A stretch of 64,000 bases of DNA from Cerina litoralis. GTDB lineage: Bacteria; Bacteroidota; Bacteroidia; Flavobacteriales; Flavobacteriaceae. Under the pieces are notes generated by a model. The model searched no databases. It was not told the DNA's origin and saw only the letters and a list, made by a program, of their open reading frames with translations. Where the stretch lies: positions 62,001 to 126,000 of the forward strand of contig JAIRBC010000007.1 in NCBI GenBank assembly GCA_022008415.1, written 5' to 3'. A program made the translations under genes and the position numbers. How positions within the stretch are numbered: the first letter of the stretch is position 1; each line of letters opens with the position of its first letter. Positions 53,259 through 62,680 of the stretch are shown here, in pieces.

Positions 53259-53788
53259 CCCCGGCGCCCTAATGTCTCGTGATAATCGGAACAGCACCTT
53301 ATCCATTCCACAGTTGCTGCAGCTATAAAATATATCTTCTCACGATCTTGGATTAGGCAGCTTGCATTCCTTCTTAATATTAAATCCCGCTCCAGGCATC
53401 TCCATCGAGCTTCATTGAAAGGCGAACCTAGAAAATGTGAATATATTCCCAACACAGCACTAAATATATCGTTGAGGTGAAAAGGGTCCTATCGGTTTCC
53501 AAGGAGATAGTGTAGGAATCTATGGACGACTAAAATTTCGATTCGATTCTCTTTTGTTATAAATATAACATGCTAAGATGCTGGTTTTACGCTGCTGACA
53601 GTGTTTATGTGGCTTTGGATTGAAAATTCAAATCCTAAAATTTTAGAGATTTGGCAAAACTTTAAAATATATTTACTAATATTAACACGATTTTATGAAT
53701 CGCGACTTTGCTGTGCCCTTTTGCAACGTAAATTCTAGTGCTTGTAAAGTCAAAAAAAACAACTCTATTAAAACTAACTAAACATTTA
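53259..53788 (+). other. Upstream region of the susC-susD locus
   Basis: No coding sequence supported; a 98-codon frame on the minus strand overlaps the UPF0316 gene and resembles nothing. The region includes the palindrome at 53555-53570 and an AT-rich tract (53640-53700) before susC. No regulator, sigma factor or anti-sigma gene is present. Confidence 0.5.
53555..53570. promoter_or_regulatory. Palindromic operator candidate upstream of susC
   Basis: TGTTATA-AA-TATAACA is a 16-bp dyad with 7-bp perfect arms, about 220 bp before the susC ATG. It has the form of a dimeric-regulator site. No promoter box was identified around it, so the role is speculative. Confidence 0.4.
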
Positions 53789-56700
53789 ATGATTATGATT
53801 CAAAAAAGTGATTATCATTCGTTAAAGCCTAAGAGTTGGGGACGGTTGTCCCCCTCTCTTGTAGCCAAGGCTTTATCATGCATGCTTTGTTTTGGAGCAC
53901 AATTGGCGATCGCCAACACAACTTCAGATTATGAAGAGACCAATGCGGTAGTGACCGTACAAGCAACCGTAACGGGTACCGTTATTGATTCTGATGGGGC
54001 TCCCCTCCCAGGAGCCAACGTTTTGGTAAAAGGTACCACCAACGGTACCCAAACCGATTTTGATGGGAATTACTCAATTGATGTAGAGCCCGGGGCAACC
54101 TTGGTATTTAGCTACATCGGGTTTGTAAAGCAGGAAATCCCCGTAAATGGCAAAACGGAAATCCTCGTTACCATGTTGGAAGACGCAGCCCAGCTCTCCG
54201 AGGTAATCGTAACGGGTTACTCCACGGAGACCAAAAGGGAGACCACGGGTGCTATCTCTACCGTAAAGGCAGAGGATTTGGCCGCTATCCCCACCGCGAA
54301 CATAGAACAGTCGTTGCAGGGTAGGGTCTCTGGTATCACCGTAATTTCTAACGGGCAGCCCGGTACCACGAGCCAGATCAGGATTCGTGGATTTGGTGCT
54401 TTTGGTGGAAACGAACCACTATATGTCGTAGATGGGGTTCCGGTAACCTCTACGGATTTTCTAAATCCGGCCGATATAGACAATACCACGGTACTTAAGG
54501 ATGCGGCCGCTGCCTCCATTTATGGGGCCAGGGCGGCAAACGGGGTGATAGTTTACACCACCAAACAAGGGGCGCGGTCCAGACAAAAGACCCAGATGAC
54601 CTTAAAAATAACCAGCGGGGTCACCGATCCCAATGTGGGCGGGGCACCCGAGATGCTTAACCCACAGGATATGGCGGATTGGACCTTTCAGGCCTACCGC
54701 AATAACGCTGCTGCAACAGGAACTCCGGTACAGTATACCCACCCCCAATATGGGCCGGGGCCAAACCCAAGGATGCCCGATTATCTGTACGCCGATGGTG
54801 CAAGCGGGGTAGTTGGCGCCGTGGACATGAATAAAATTAGGGCGGATTACGAAAAGGATCCACTCAATACCTTTTTGATCAAGCCAAATCTTCAAGGGAC
54901 CAACTGGTATAAGGAGATTACAAGGGTAGCCCCATTAAATAGGATAAGCCTAAATTTTAGCGGTGGTACCGAAGCGGGCCGGTTTTACATTGGTCTGGGC
55001 GCGCAAAGCCAGGATGGGGTTACTATTGGCAATAGCTTTACCCGTTACACTTTAAGGGCCAACTCGGAATGGGACCTTAGGCCATGGTTGGCTATCGGAG
55101 AGAACTTTCAGGCGACTTATAGGTCTGCCAAGGGGATTGAAGGTGGCCAAGGAGGTATAGGGGTAGCCGATGACGAATCTACTTTGTTATCCGCTTTCCG
55201 TATGCCTACGATTATTCCTGTAAGGGACGAGTTTGGCAGCTATGCCAGTACCAAGGCGGCCGGCTTTAACAACCCCCGAAACCCGGTGCGGGTTTTGGAT
55301 TACGATCGCGGAAACGATACCAATTTCAATATTAACTTGTTCGGCAATATGTATTTACTGTTAAAGCCTATCGATGGACTTACCATAAGATCCAGTTTGG
55401 GAATGCAATATAACAGTTCATACTATACGGATTACAACTACAAATATTTAGGGGATTCCGAGCCTCAGGCCAGCGATTCCTTTTCGGAGGGCAGCGGTTA
55501 CAACTTCCAATGGGTATTTACCAATACCGCTACCTACGAAAAATTGTTCGGGGTGCACAAGGTTAAAGTCTTGGGCGGTATGGAGGCCTTAAATACAGGG
55601 GCCGGAAGATTTATCAATGGTAGGGGTATCAATCCCTTTTCCATGGATACCGATTATGTAACGCTTAACAATGTAAATAGCCCTACGGTAAACAGCGGGT
55701 TGTACAGCGGGGTAAATTTTTACTCCCTCTTCGGGAAACTGGATTACAATTTTGACGAGCGGTACTATGTTTCCGGGGTTGTCCGTAGGGACGGTTCCTC
55801 CCGCTTTGGAGCCAATAACCGATACGGGGTATTCCCGGCGGCATCGGTGGCCTGGAGGGTCATCGCCGAACCTTTTATGGAAAATCAAAATGTCTTTAGC
55901 GACTTAAAGGTCCGTGGTGGATGGGGGCAAATGGGGAACTCCAATAACGTATCCCCTACGAACCAATATTCACTTTATGCGTCTAATTTAGACAGAACCT
56001 ACTGGCCGATCGCGGGTCAGAACAGCGGTGCCGATGCCGGCTTCGCCCAAAGTAGGATAGGAAACCCGGATGCCAAATGGGAAACCAGTGAGACCTTGAA
56101 TATTGGTTTTGACGCTTCCTTTTTTGACAACCACCTGGATCTGATCTTGGATTGGTGGAAAAAAGACACCAAGGATTTGTTGTACACCATACAACTACCT
56201 GGGGTAGTAGGTAACTTTGCCGCTTCGCCAGCCGTAAACATTGCCACCATGGCCAACAAGGGTGTAGATTTCCAGATCGTGGGACGGGGCAATTTTACCG
56301 AAGATCTCTCTTTTGAGGTAACCTTGAACAACTCCTTCCTACACAACGAGATAACGTATCTTACCCCTGGGTTAGATTTCTTTGACGCGGGTAGCTATAG
56401 GGGTATTTCCCCTACCAACAGGAACGCCGTGGGCCATTCCCTATCCTCTTTCTTTGGGTATAAGGTGATGGGGTATTTTAATTCCCAGGCAGAAGTGGAT
56501 AGTTCCCCCGCCCAAGATGGTAAGGGCTTGGGTCGGTTTAGGTATGAGGACGTTAACGGGGACGGTGTAATCACCCCGGATGACAGGACCTTTCTTGGAA
56601 GTCCTGTGCCAGCCTATACGGGTGGTCTTACCTTTAATTTGAGGTATAGGCAGTTAGAATTTGAAACCTATTGGTACGGTTCCTTTGGAAACGACGTCTG

Positions 56701-57115
56701 GAACCAACAAAAGTGGTTTACCGATTTCTTTGGTAGCTTTGAAGGTGCGGCCAAAGGGGTCGCCGCCTTTAATTCCTGGACACCGGAATTGGGCAACAAC
56801 GCCGGGGCACCGATATGGGAGAGTGCTTCTAACTTAAGTACTAACGGTGCGGGTAACTCCTGGTACGTAGAGGATGCTACCTTCGTTAGATTGCAGCGTA
56901 TTTCGTTGAGCTATGATTTTGATGTCGCTTTTACCGACCGTATAAATGTTAATGGGCTAAAATTGGGCGTAGCAGCCAACAACCTATGGACCATTACCAA
57001 CTATTCTGGTATTGATCCCAGTGTTGGGGGTGGTGCCGATACCAATTTTGGGGTAGACGTAGGGAACTATCCCGCGACCCCAAGTTTCACTATAGATTTG
57101 GAATTGAAATTCTAG
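53789..57115 (+). CDS. susC: SusC/RagA-family TonB-linked outer-membrane transporter
   Basis: 1108 residues from the ATG at 53789; a second ATG two codons on, or a GTG 17 codons upstream, are alternatives. After a signal region ending near QLAIANT comes a carboxypeptidase-regulatory-like domain (VTGTVIDSDGAPLPGANVLVKG, then FDGNYSIDV). The TonB-box-like LSEVIVTGYS follows, then a plug with LYVVDGVPV and VLKDAAAASIYGARAANGVI, both SusC signatures, and a 22-strand barrel ending SFTIDLELKF. It imports a ligand captured with SusD, powered by TonB. susD follows after 48 bp. No glycoside hydrolase, sulfatase or peptidase gene is adjacent, so the substrate is not predictable. Confidence 0.95.
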   Translation: MIMIQKSDYHSLKPKSWGRLSPSLVAKALSCMLCFGAQLAIANTTSDYEETNAVVTVQATVTGTVIDSDGAPLPGANVLVKGTTNGTQTDFDGNYSIDVEPGATLVFSYIGFVKQEIPVNGKTEILVTMLEDAAQLSEVIVTGYSTETKRETTGAISTVKAEDLAAIPTANIEQSLQGRVSGITVISNGQPGTTSQIRIRGFGAFGGNEPLYVVDGVPVTSTDFLNPADIDNTTVLKDAAAASIYGARAANGVIVYTTKQGARSRQKTQMTLKITSGVTDPNVGGAPEMLNPQDMADWTFQAYRNNAAATGTPVQYTHPQYGPGPNPRMPDYLYADGASGVVGAVDMNKIRADYEKDPLNTFLIKPNLQGTNWYKEITRVAPLNRISLNFSGGTEAGRFYIGLGAQSQDGVTIGNSFTRYTLRANSEWDLRPWLAIGENFQATYRSAKGIEGGQGGIGVADDESTLLSAFRMPTIIPVRDEFGSYASTKAAGFNNPRNPVRVLDYDRGNDTNFNINLFGNMYLLLKPIDGLTIRSSLGMQYNSSYYTDYNYKYLGDSEPQASDSFSEGSGYNFQWVFTNTATYEKLFGVHKVKVLGGMEALNTGAGRFINGRGINPFSMDTDYVTLNNVNSPTVNSGLYSGVNFYSLFGKLDYNFDERYYVSGVVRRDGSSRFGANNRYGVFPAASVAWRVIAEPFMENQNVFSDLKVRGGWGQMGNSNNVSPTNQYSLYASNLDRTYWPIAGQNSGADAGFAQSRIGNPDAKWETSETLNIGFDASFFDNHLDLILDWWKKDTKDLLYTIQLPGVVGNFAASPAVNIATMANKGVDFQIVGRGNFTEDLSFEVTLNNSFLHNEITYLTPGLDFFDAGSYRGISPTNRNAVGHSLSSFFGYKVMGYFNSQAEVDSSPAQDGKGLGRFRYEDVNGDGVITPDDRTFLGSPVPAYTGGLTFNLRYRQLEFETYWYGSFGNDVWNQQKWFTDFFGSFEGAAKGVAAFNSWTPELGNNAGAPIWESASNLSTNGAGNSWYVEDATFVRLQRISLSYDFDVAFTDRINVNGLKLGVAANNLWTITNYSGIDPSVGGGADTNFGVDVGNYPATPSFTIDLELKF

Positions 57116-57163
57116 AATGATCAGGATTTAAACAAAAAAACTTATCTTATAAAAAATAAACAA

Positions 57164-58912
57164 ATGAAAACAATAAATAAATTCAAGAAGATGTCGGTTT
57201 GCCTGATAGCCCTTACACTAGCGGGGATATCCTGTAAGGACGACTTTTTAGAGGTGCCGCCTACGGGATCCCTGTCCAACGCCCAATTGGCGACCAAACA
57301 GGGGATCGACGGGGCATTGATCGGGGCCTATTCTGCCCTGAACGGTGTTTTTGGGAATCGAGGTGAAGCTCCCAACCTATGGGAATGGGGATCTATTCCG
57401 GGAGGGGATGCCAATAAAGGTACCGATCCCGGGGATTATTCCAGCATTAACCCCATACAGCGTTATGAAATGAATGCGCTCGACGGAGACAATAATGCGT
57501 TGTGGAGAGGTCGTTACGAGGGAATCAGTAGGTGCAATGCCGTGCTGAACTTATTGGCTCAGGCCACCGACGTTAATCCGGCGGATGCCAAAGAAATCTC
57601 AGCGGAGGCCAGGATGCTCAGGGGACATTTTTACTTTGACCTTAAAAAGCAGTACAACAGTATTCCTTATATAGATGAGACCGTTCCGGCTGCTGATATT
57701 GCCAGCATTCCCAACACGCCCGATGTATGGGATAAGATCGATGCGGATTTTCAGTATGCCTATGACAACCTACCTGCTACCCAAGATCAGGCCGGTAGGG
57801 TAAACAAATGGGCGGCAGCTGCCTATATGGGAAAATCTAAATTGTACCAGCATAAATATGCGGAGGCCAAGACCTGGTTTGACAACGTCATTGCCAATGG
57901 GGTAACGACCAATGGTATGAAATATGACCTGAACAAGAACTACGTCGATATTTACAATGCGGAAAATGACAATAACACTCCCGAAGTGGTCATGGACGTA
58001 GAGTCGGCCAACAATACCGGGAGTACTCAGAACGCCAACTATTTTGACGACCTTAACTACCCTTATAACACGGGCCTCGACGGTCCTGGTAACTGCTGCG
58101 GGTTCTTTCAGCCAAGTTTTGAGTTGGCCAACTCCTTCCGTGTAGGCGCCGATGGACTTCCCATGTTGGACGGTTCGTATAACGACCCCTCCAACGAGTT
58201 GAAGACCGACTATAACGTGGAGTCCTCCGACCCCTTTACACCGGATGCCGGTTTATTGGATCCGCGGATCGATTTTTCCATTGGAAGAAGAGGTATCCCT
58301 TATTTGGATTGGATCCCCCACCCAGGAAAGGCTTGGATCAGAAAGCAGGATTATGCAGGTCCTTATTCGCCTAAAAAGTATGTGTACTACAAATCCCAAG
58401 AGAATACCTTTACCGACGGTAGCTCCTGGACCCGTGGCTACGCCATCATGAACTATACGATCATCCGATTTGCCGATGTTCTTCTAATGGCTGCAGAGGC
58501 CGAGATAGAGGCCGGCTCTTTGACGAAAGCCATGGAATACGTAAATAGGGTAAGGGCCAGGGCTGCCGACTCCCAATATTGGGTCAAGAATGACGACGGT
58601 ACCGATGCGGCAAACTATAAAATAGAGCCGTACCCTGCCTCCCAATTCGCGACCAAAGCTTCTGCAACCGCTGCGGTGCGGTTCGAACGTAAACTGGAAC
58701 TTTCCAGTGAAGGTTTCCGTTTCTATGACTTGGTGCGATGGGGTATCGCTGATTCCGTGCTCAATGCTTATCTACAGCACGAAGGCAAGATTTTGGTAAC
58801 CATGTTTGGTGGGGCCAAATTTACCGCCGGGAAAAATGAGTATTATCCCATTCCACAACAACAGATAGATATACAAGGTTCGGATGTTCTAACCCAGAAC
58901 CCAGGTTACTAA
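57164..58912 (+). CDS. susD: SusD/RagB-family surface lipoprotein
   Basis: 582 residues. The lipoprotein signal ends LTLAGISCKDDFLEV with lipid Cys near residue 25. SusD features are the N-terminal CKDDFLEVPPTGSLSNAQLAT, TPR-like helices (LWRGRYEGISRCNAVLNLL, then EARMLRGHFYFDLKKQYNSIPYI), and the C-terminal RFADVLLMAAEAEIEAGSLTKAMEYVNRVRARA with FERKLELSSEGFRFYDLVRWG and YYPIPQQQID. It caps the SusC barrel and binds substrate at the cell surface. It is co-transcribed with susC, and a terminator lies 33 bp after the stop. Confidence 0.95.
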   Translation: MKTINKFKKMSVCLIALTLAGISCKDDFLEVPPTGSLSNAQLATKQGIDGALIGAYSALNGVFGNRGEAPNLWEWGSIPGGDANKGTDPGDYSSINPIQRYEMNALDGDNNALWRGRYEGISRCNAVLNLLAQATDVNPADAKEISAEARMLRGHFYFDLKKQYNSIPYIDETVPAADIASIPNTPDVWDKIDADFQYAYDNLPATQDQAGRVNKWAAAAYMGKSKLYQHKYAEAKTWFDNVIANGVTTNGMKYDLNKNYVDIYNAENDNNTPEVVMDVESANNTGSTQNANYFDDLNYPYNTGLDGPGNCCGFFQPSFELANSFRVGADGLPMLDGSYNDPSNELKTDYNVESSDPFTPDAGLLDPRIDFSIGRRGIPYLDWIPHPGKAWIRKQDYAGPYSPKKYVYYKSQENTFTDGSSWTRGYAIMNYTIIRFADVLLMAAEAEIEAGSLTKAMEYVNRVRARAADSQYWVKNDDGTDAANYKIEPYPASQFATKASATAAVRFERKLELSSEGFRFYDLVRWGIADSVLNAYLQHEGKILVTMFGGAKFTAGKNEYYPIPQQQIDIQGSDVLTQNPGY

Positions 58913-58945
58913 ATAACCAAGTATTTTAATAAACACCAATTAAAG

Positions 58946-58975
58946 AAGACTGTCGTAAAAGGCAGTCTTTTTTTT
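58946..58975 (+). terminator. Intrinsic terminator after susD
   Basis: AAGACTG / CAGTCTT forms a 7-bp stem with a 10-nt loop, followed by T-rich sequence. It separates susCD from the FG-GAP gene. Confidence 0.8.
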
Positions 58976-59004
58976 GCTTCTTTGCCAACCTTAATGGATA
59001 TTTG
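58974..59004 (+). promoter_or_regulatory. Promoter candidate for the FG-GAP/ASPIC gene
   Basis: TTG (58974-58976) and GATATTTG (58997-59004; 7 of 8 to TAnnTTTG) are 20 bp apart. The -33 element sits in the T-run of the susD terminator, so the downstream gene would be transcribed separately, starting about 25 nt before its ATG. Confidence 0.45.
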
Positions 59005-59037
59005 TATCAGAACGCGTTCTTAACTAGCTAACAAACA

Positions 59038-62000
59038 ATGAAACCTATTAAACTGACCCTATTTGTCCTTGTCACCGCCTTATTGCTTTATGGATGTACC
59101 AAGGAAAGCAAAACCTTGTTTAAAAAAATAGAGGCCTCGGAATCCGGGCTTAATTTTTCCAACCAACTTACCGAGAGCGATTCGTTGAACATATTGGTAA
59201 ACGAATTCGTTTACAATGGAGCGGGGGTAGCCGTAGGTGATGTCAACGGGGATGGCCTGGAAGATCTTTTTATGGCGGGCAACCAGGTAGAAAATAAGCT
59301 GTTTCTGAATCGAGGAAAATTGAGGTTTAAAGATATTTCTGACCTCGCCGGTATTCAAAAACCCGATACCCTCAATTGGTCTGCCGGGGTCACTATGATC
59401 GATTTAAACCTCGATGGCAAATTAGATATTTATGTGTGCAATACCTTGAGGAAGGAAGCCAAACACCGCAAGAATCTTTTATATATCAATCAGGGAAACA
59501 ATGCGGATGGGGTCCCCAGCTTTAAGGAAATGGGGGAGGAATATGGTATTGCCGACGACAGCCATTCCTCTCATGCCCAGTTTTTCGATTATGACAACGA
59601 CGGGGATTTGGATCTGTTTATTGGAGTGAATCGGATAGAGGGCATTAATCCCAGTGTTTTTCGGTTGCTTACGGACGATGAAATGGCAATGAGTAGGGAC
59701 AAACTATTTGAAAATATCCAGAATGACAGCTTGGGCCATCCCCATTTTAAGGATGTTACCCTACAAGCTAATATTAGATATAACGGCTTTAGTCATAGCT
59801 CATTGATCAATGATTTTAACGGCGATGGGTGGTTGGATATCTATGTGGCCAATGATTATTTGACCAGTGATTTAATATATATAAACAATCAAGATGGTAC
59901 GTTCACCAATAAGGCTAGGGGTATCTTTAAGCATTACAGTTTATCCGCCATGGGAAGTGATGTGTCCGATATCAACAATGATGGGCGGATGGATTTTTTT
60001 ACCACAGAAATGCAGCCTTACTACAACAAACGTAAAAAATTGTTCCAGGGAGGAAGTAGCTATGAAAGGGAAATGCTCATTCAAAGATATGATTACGAGC
60101 GGCAATACACGCGTAATACACTGCAATTGAATCTTGGGACGAACCCAGAAACGGGTTTGCCCATATTTTCAGAGATCGGGATGTATGCGGGCGTGGAGGA
60201 GACCGATTGGAGTTGGGCCGCCCTTTTTGCCGATTATGATAACGATGGGTGGAGCGACCTCCTGGTAGTCAATGGGTTCCCCAGGGATGTTATGGATCAC
60301 GATTTCGGTGATTTTAGGGAATCGGCAAATCGTTTAATCAGTCAAAAAGAACTCATCGAAGCAATTCCGGAAATAAAGACCCCGAATTTTATTTTTAAGA
60401 ACAACGGGGACCTAACCTTTAAAGACGTCACCGAAGAATGGGGATTTAATTTCAAGACTTACTCCAATGGGGCCGCCTATGGAGATTTGGACAATGACGG
60501 AGATATAGATCTGGTTCTAAATAACTTGAACGGCCCCATGATATTATTGGAAAATAGAGGGGATAAAATTGTTAATGACAGTCACTACCTTAGGGTGAAG
60601 TTATCCGGAACGGAACAAAATCGTGCCGCCATTGGTGCTACCGTTGAGGTCTTTTATGATAACCTAAGACAAATACATTCCGTTTTGTCAACCCGCGGAT
60701 ATCTTTCTAAGTCAGAAAATACCCTGCATTTTGGCCTAGGTAAATCCACTTTCGTAGATTCCCTTAAGGTTACGTGGCCGGGGGGACGAATTCAAAAAAT
60801 AGGAAAAACCGAAGGCAATCGGGAAATAAGCATCGCTTATAAAGCCCAAGACCTCGACATTCCGACGACCAAAAATTTGGCAGGGCGGACGATCAAAAAA
60901 AAGAATGCCCTATTTTCCAGGGATTCGGTAAATAGGAATTTGGCCTATGAGGACCGTGACAAGGATTTTATAGATTTTAATTTTCAGCGTACACTGCCCC
61001 ACAAGTTTTCACAATTTGGTCCCTCCCTTGCCGTAGGGGACGTTAATGTCGATGGGTTGGACGACATGTTGGTAGGGGCCAGCCGTGGTTTTAAGGAACG
61101 GTGGTTTCTACAGCAGCCCAATGGCCATTTTGTGCAGAACGAAGTTGGGTACAAGAACAGTCCCGAGTTGCACGAGGAAGATGCCGGGACCTTGCTGTTT
61201 GATGCGGATAATGACGGAGATTTGGATCTCTATATTGTTCGGGGTTCCGCCCAGTATAATCCAGGAAGCGACCTGTATAAGGATATGTTATTGCTCAATG
61301 ATGGTGACGGAAATTTCGTCGAGAGCAAGGAGGGTACCATTCCGAAAATTATGGCGAACGGGTCCTGCGTTAAAGCCGCCGATTATGATCAAGACGGGGA
61401 TTTGGATCTTTTTGTGGGCAGTAGGGTACTGCCGATGGCCTATCCAAAACCAGACCGCTCCTTTATCTTGAGGAACGATGGCAATAGGAAGGACGGCCCA
61501 CATTTTGTAGATGCCACGGAAGACGTTTCGGCCGAACTCGCCTATCCGGGTATGATCAGCGATGCGCTGTGGACCGACTTTAATGGCGATTCTTGGCCCG
61601 ATTTAATTTTGGTGGGGGAATGGATGCCGATACGAATTTTTGAGAACAAACAGGGTTCTCTTGTGGAAATTACCCAAACGAGCGGTTTGGAAGACTATCT
61701 GGGTTGGTGGAACAGCTTGGCAGCTGCAGATTTGGATAATGATGGCGATATCGATTATGTTGTCGGGAACAACGGTAAAAACAATTATTTTCAAGGGACC
61801 AAAGAGGAGCCATTGCGGTTATATGCAAAAGATCTGGACAATAACGGGTCCATAGACCCCTTTATCACGTATTATTTACGGGATAGCATCGGCGTTAGGC
61901 ATGAATACCTTTATCATCCGTGGCAAGATGTGGTAAAGCAATTCTCCGGTATTCGTAAAATGTTCAATTCTTATGGGGCATTTGGGGCGAGTACCGCCCC

Positions 62001-62631
62001 GGAAATGTTTGCCAATGGCCTAATGGACAATGCCACGGTCCTTTCCGCCAACTGGATGAGCACTTCTTGGATCGAAAACTTGGGCCATGGCAAGTTTAAA
62101 ATGCACGCCCTGCCCAAGGAAGCACAACTGGCACCGGTTTTTGGCATTCTTCCCATGGATTTTGACAACGACAATAATATAGATATACTGTTGGTAGGCA
62201 ATGATTATGGGATGGAAGTGCAACAGGGAAGGGCCGATGCCATGGTAGGGTTGGCACTACGTAATAATGGGAAGGGCGGCTTTACCGCACTTGGTTTGGA
62301 CGAAAGTAACTTTTTTGTTCCTGGTGATGCCAAGAGCCTTGTCTCCCTAAACCTTGCCGGAAATAAATCGCTCATCATTGCCTCGCAAAATAGGGATTCC
62401 CTAAAAATTATTGACCGGCCTAATCCCGATGTTGGCAAGGTAATCCGGCTTAAACCCAAGGAGGTAAAATGTCAACTGAAATTGGAAAACGGCAAGGTCC
62501 AAATCCATGAATTTTATCTGGGCAGTACTTTTCAATCCCAATCCAGCAGGACCATTACGGTAGGTAAGGGGGTCAAGGAAATAAGGTTCCTGGACAATTT
62601 TGGAAAAGAAACCCGGAAATTGGAATTTTGA
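59038..62631 (+). CDS. Large FG-GAP/VCBS-repeat lipoprotein with ASPIC/UnbV domain
   Basis: 1197 residues. The lipoprotein signal (LFVLVTALLLYGC) places lipid Cys near residue 20. Two beta-propeller-like blocks of FG-GAP/VCBS repeats carry at least twelve calcium-binding D-x-D-x-D-G loops (DVNGDGLEDL, DLNLDGKLDI, DYDNDGDLDL, DFNGDGWLDI, DADNDGDLDL and others). Between them, at about residues 517-597, is an ASPIC/UnbV domain (RAAIGATVEVFYDNLRQIHS, then FGLGKSTFVDSLKVTWPGG), as in CRTAC1-like proteins. Such proteins frequently follow susCD in Flavobacteriia and are thought to be surface-exposed, calcium-stabilised binding proteins for the imported ligand. It has its own promoter after the susD terminator. 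No enzyme motif is visible. Confidence 0.9.
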   Translation: MKPIKLTLFVLVTALLLYGCTKESKTLFKKIEASESGLNFSNQLTESDSLNILVNEFVYNGAGVAVGDVNGDGLEDLFMAGNQVENKLFLNRGKLRFKDISDLAGIQKPDTLNWSAGVTMIDLNLDGKLDIYVCNTLRKEAKHRKNLLYINQGNNADGVPSFKEMGEEYGIADDSHSSHAQFFDYDNDGDLDLFIGVNRIEGINPSVFRLLTDDEMAMSRDKLFENIQNDSLGHPHFKDVTLQANIRYNGFSHSSLINDFNGDGWLDIYVANDYLTSDLIYINNQDGTFTNKARGIFKHYSLSAMGSDVSDINNDGRMDFFTTEMQPYYNKRKKLFQGGSSYEREMLIQRYDYERQYTRNTLQLNLGTNPETGLPIFSEIGMYAGVEETDWSWAALFADYDNDGWSDLLVVNGFPRDVMDHDFGDFRESANRLISQKELIEAIPEIKTPNFIFKNNGDLTFKDVTEEWGFNFKTYSNGAAYGDLDNDGDIDLVLNNLNGPMILLENRGDKIVNDSHYLRVKLSGTEQNRAAIGATVEVFYDNLRQIHSVLSTRGYLSKSENTLHFGLGKSTFVDSLKVTWPGGRIQKIGKTEGNREISIAYKAQDLDIPTTKNLAGRTIKKKNALFSRDSVNRNLAYEDRDKDFIDFNFQRTLPHKFSQFGPSLAVGDVNVDGLDDMLVGASRGFKERWFLQQPNGHFVQNEVGYKNSPELHEEDAGTLLFDADNDGDLDLYIVRGSAQYNPGSDLYKDMLLLNDGDGNFVESKEGTIPKIMANGSCVKAADYDQDGDLDLFVGSRVLPMAYPKPDRSFILRNDGNRKDGPHFVDATEDVSAELAYPGMISDALWTDFNGDSWPDLILVGEWMPIRIFENKQGSLVEITQTSGLEDYLGWWNSLAAADLDNDGDIDYVVGNNGKNNYFQGTKEEPLRLYAKDLDNNGSIDPFITYYLRDSIGVRHEYLYHPWQDVVKQFSGIRKMFNSYGAFGASTAPEMFANGLMDNATVLSANWMSTSWIENLGHGKFKMHALPKEAQLAPVFGILPMDFDNDNNIDILLVGNDYGMEVQQGRADAMVGLALRNNGKGGFTALGLDESNFFVPGDAKSLVSLNLAGNKSLIIASQNRDSLKIIDRPNPDVGKVIRLKPKEVKCQLKLENGKVQIHEFYLGSTFQSQSSRTITVGKGVKEIRFLDNFGKETRKLEF

Positions 62632-62680
62632 TGCAAGCGATGCTTACTCCTGCCACCTAAATATTAGAGCCCAATAAAAC

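Noticed and set aside
53159-53455. 98-codon minus-strand frame overlapping the end of the UPF0316 gene
   Set aside because: It overlaps a well-supported gene by about 100 bp, has no ribosome-binding signal and no similarity I recognise.
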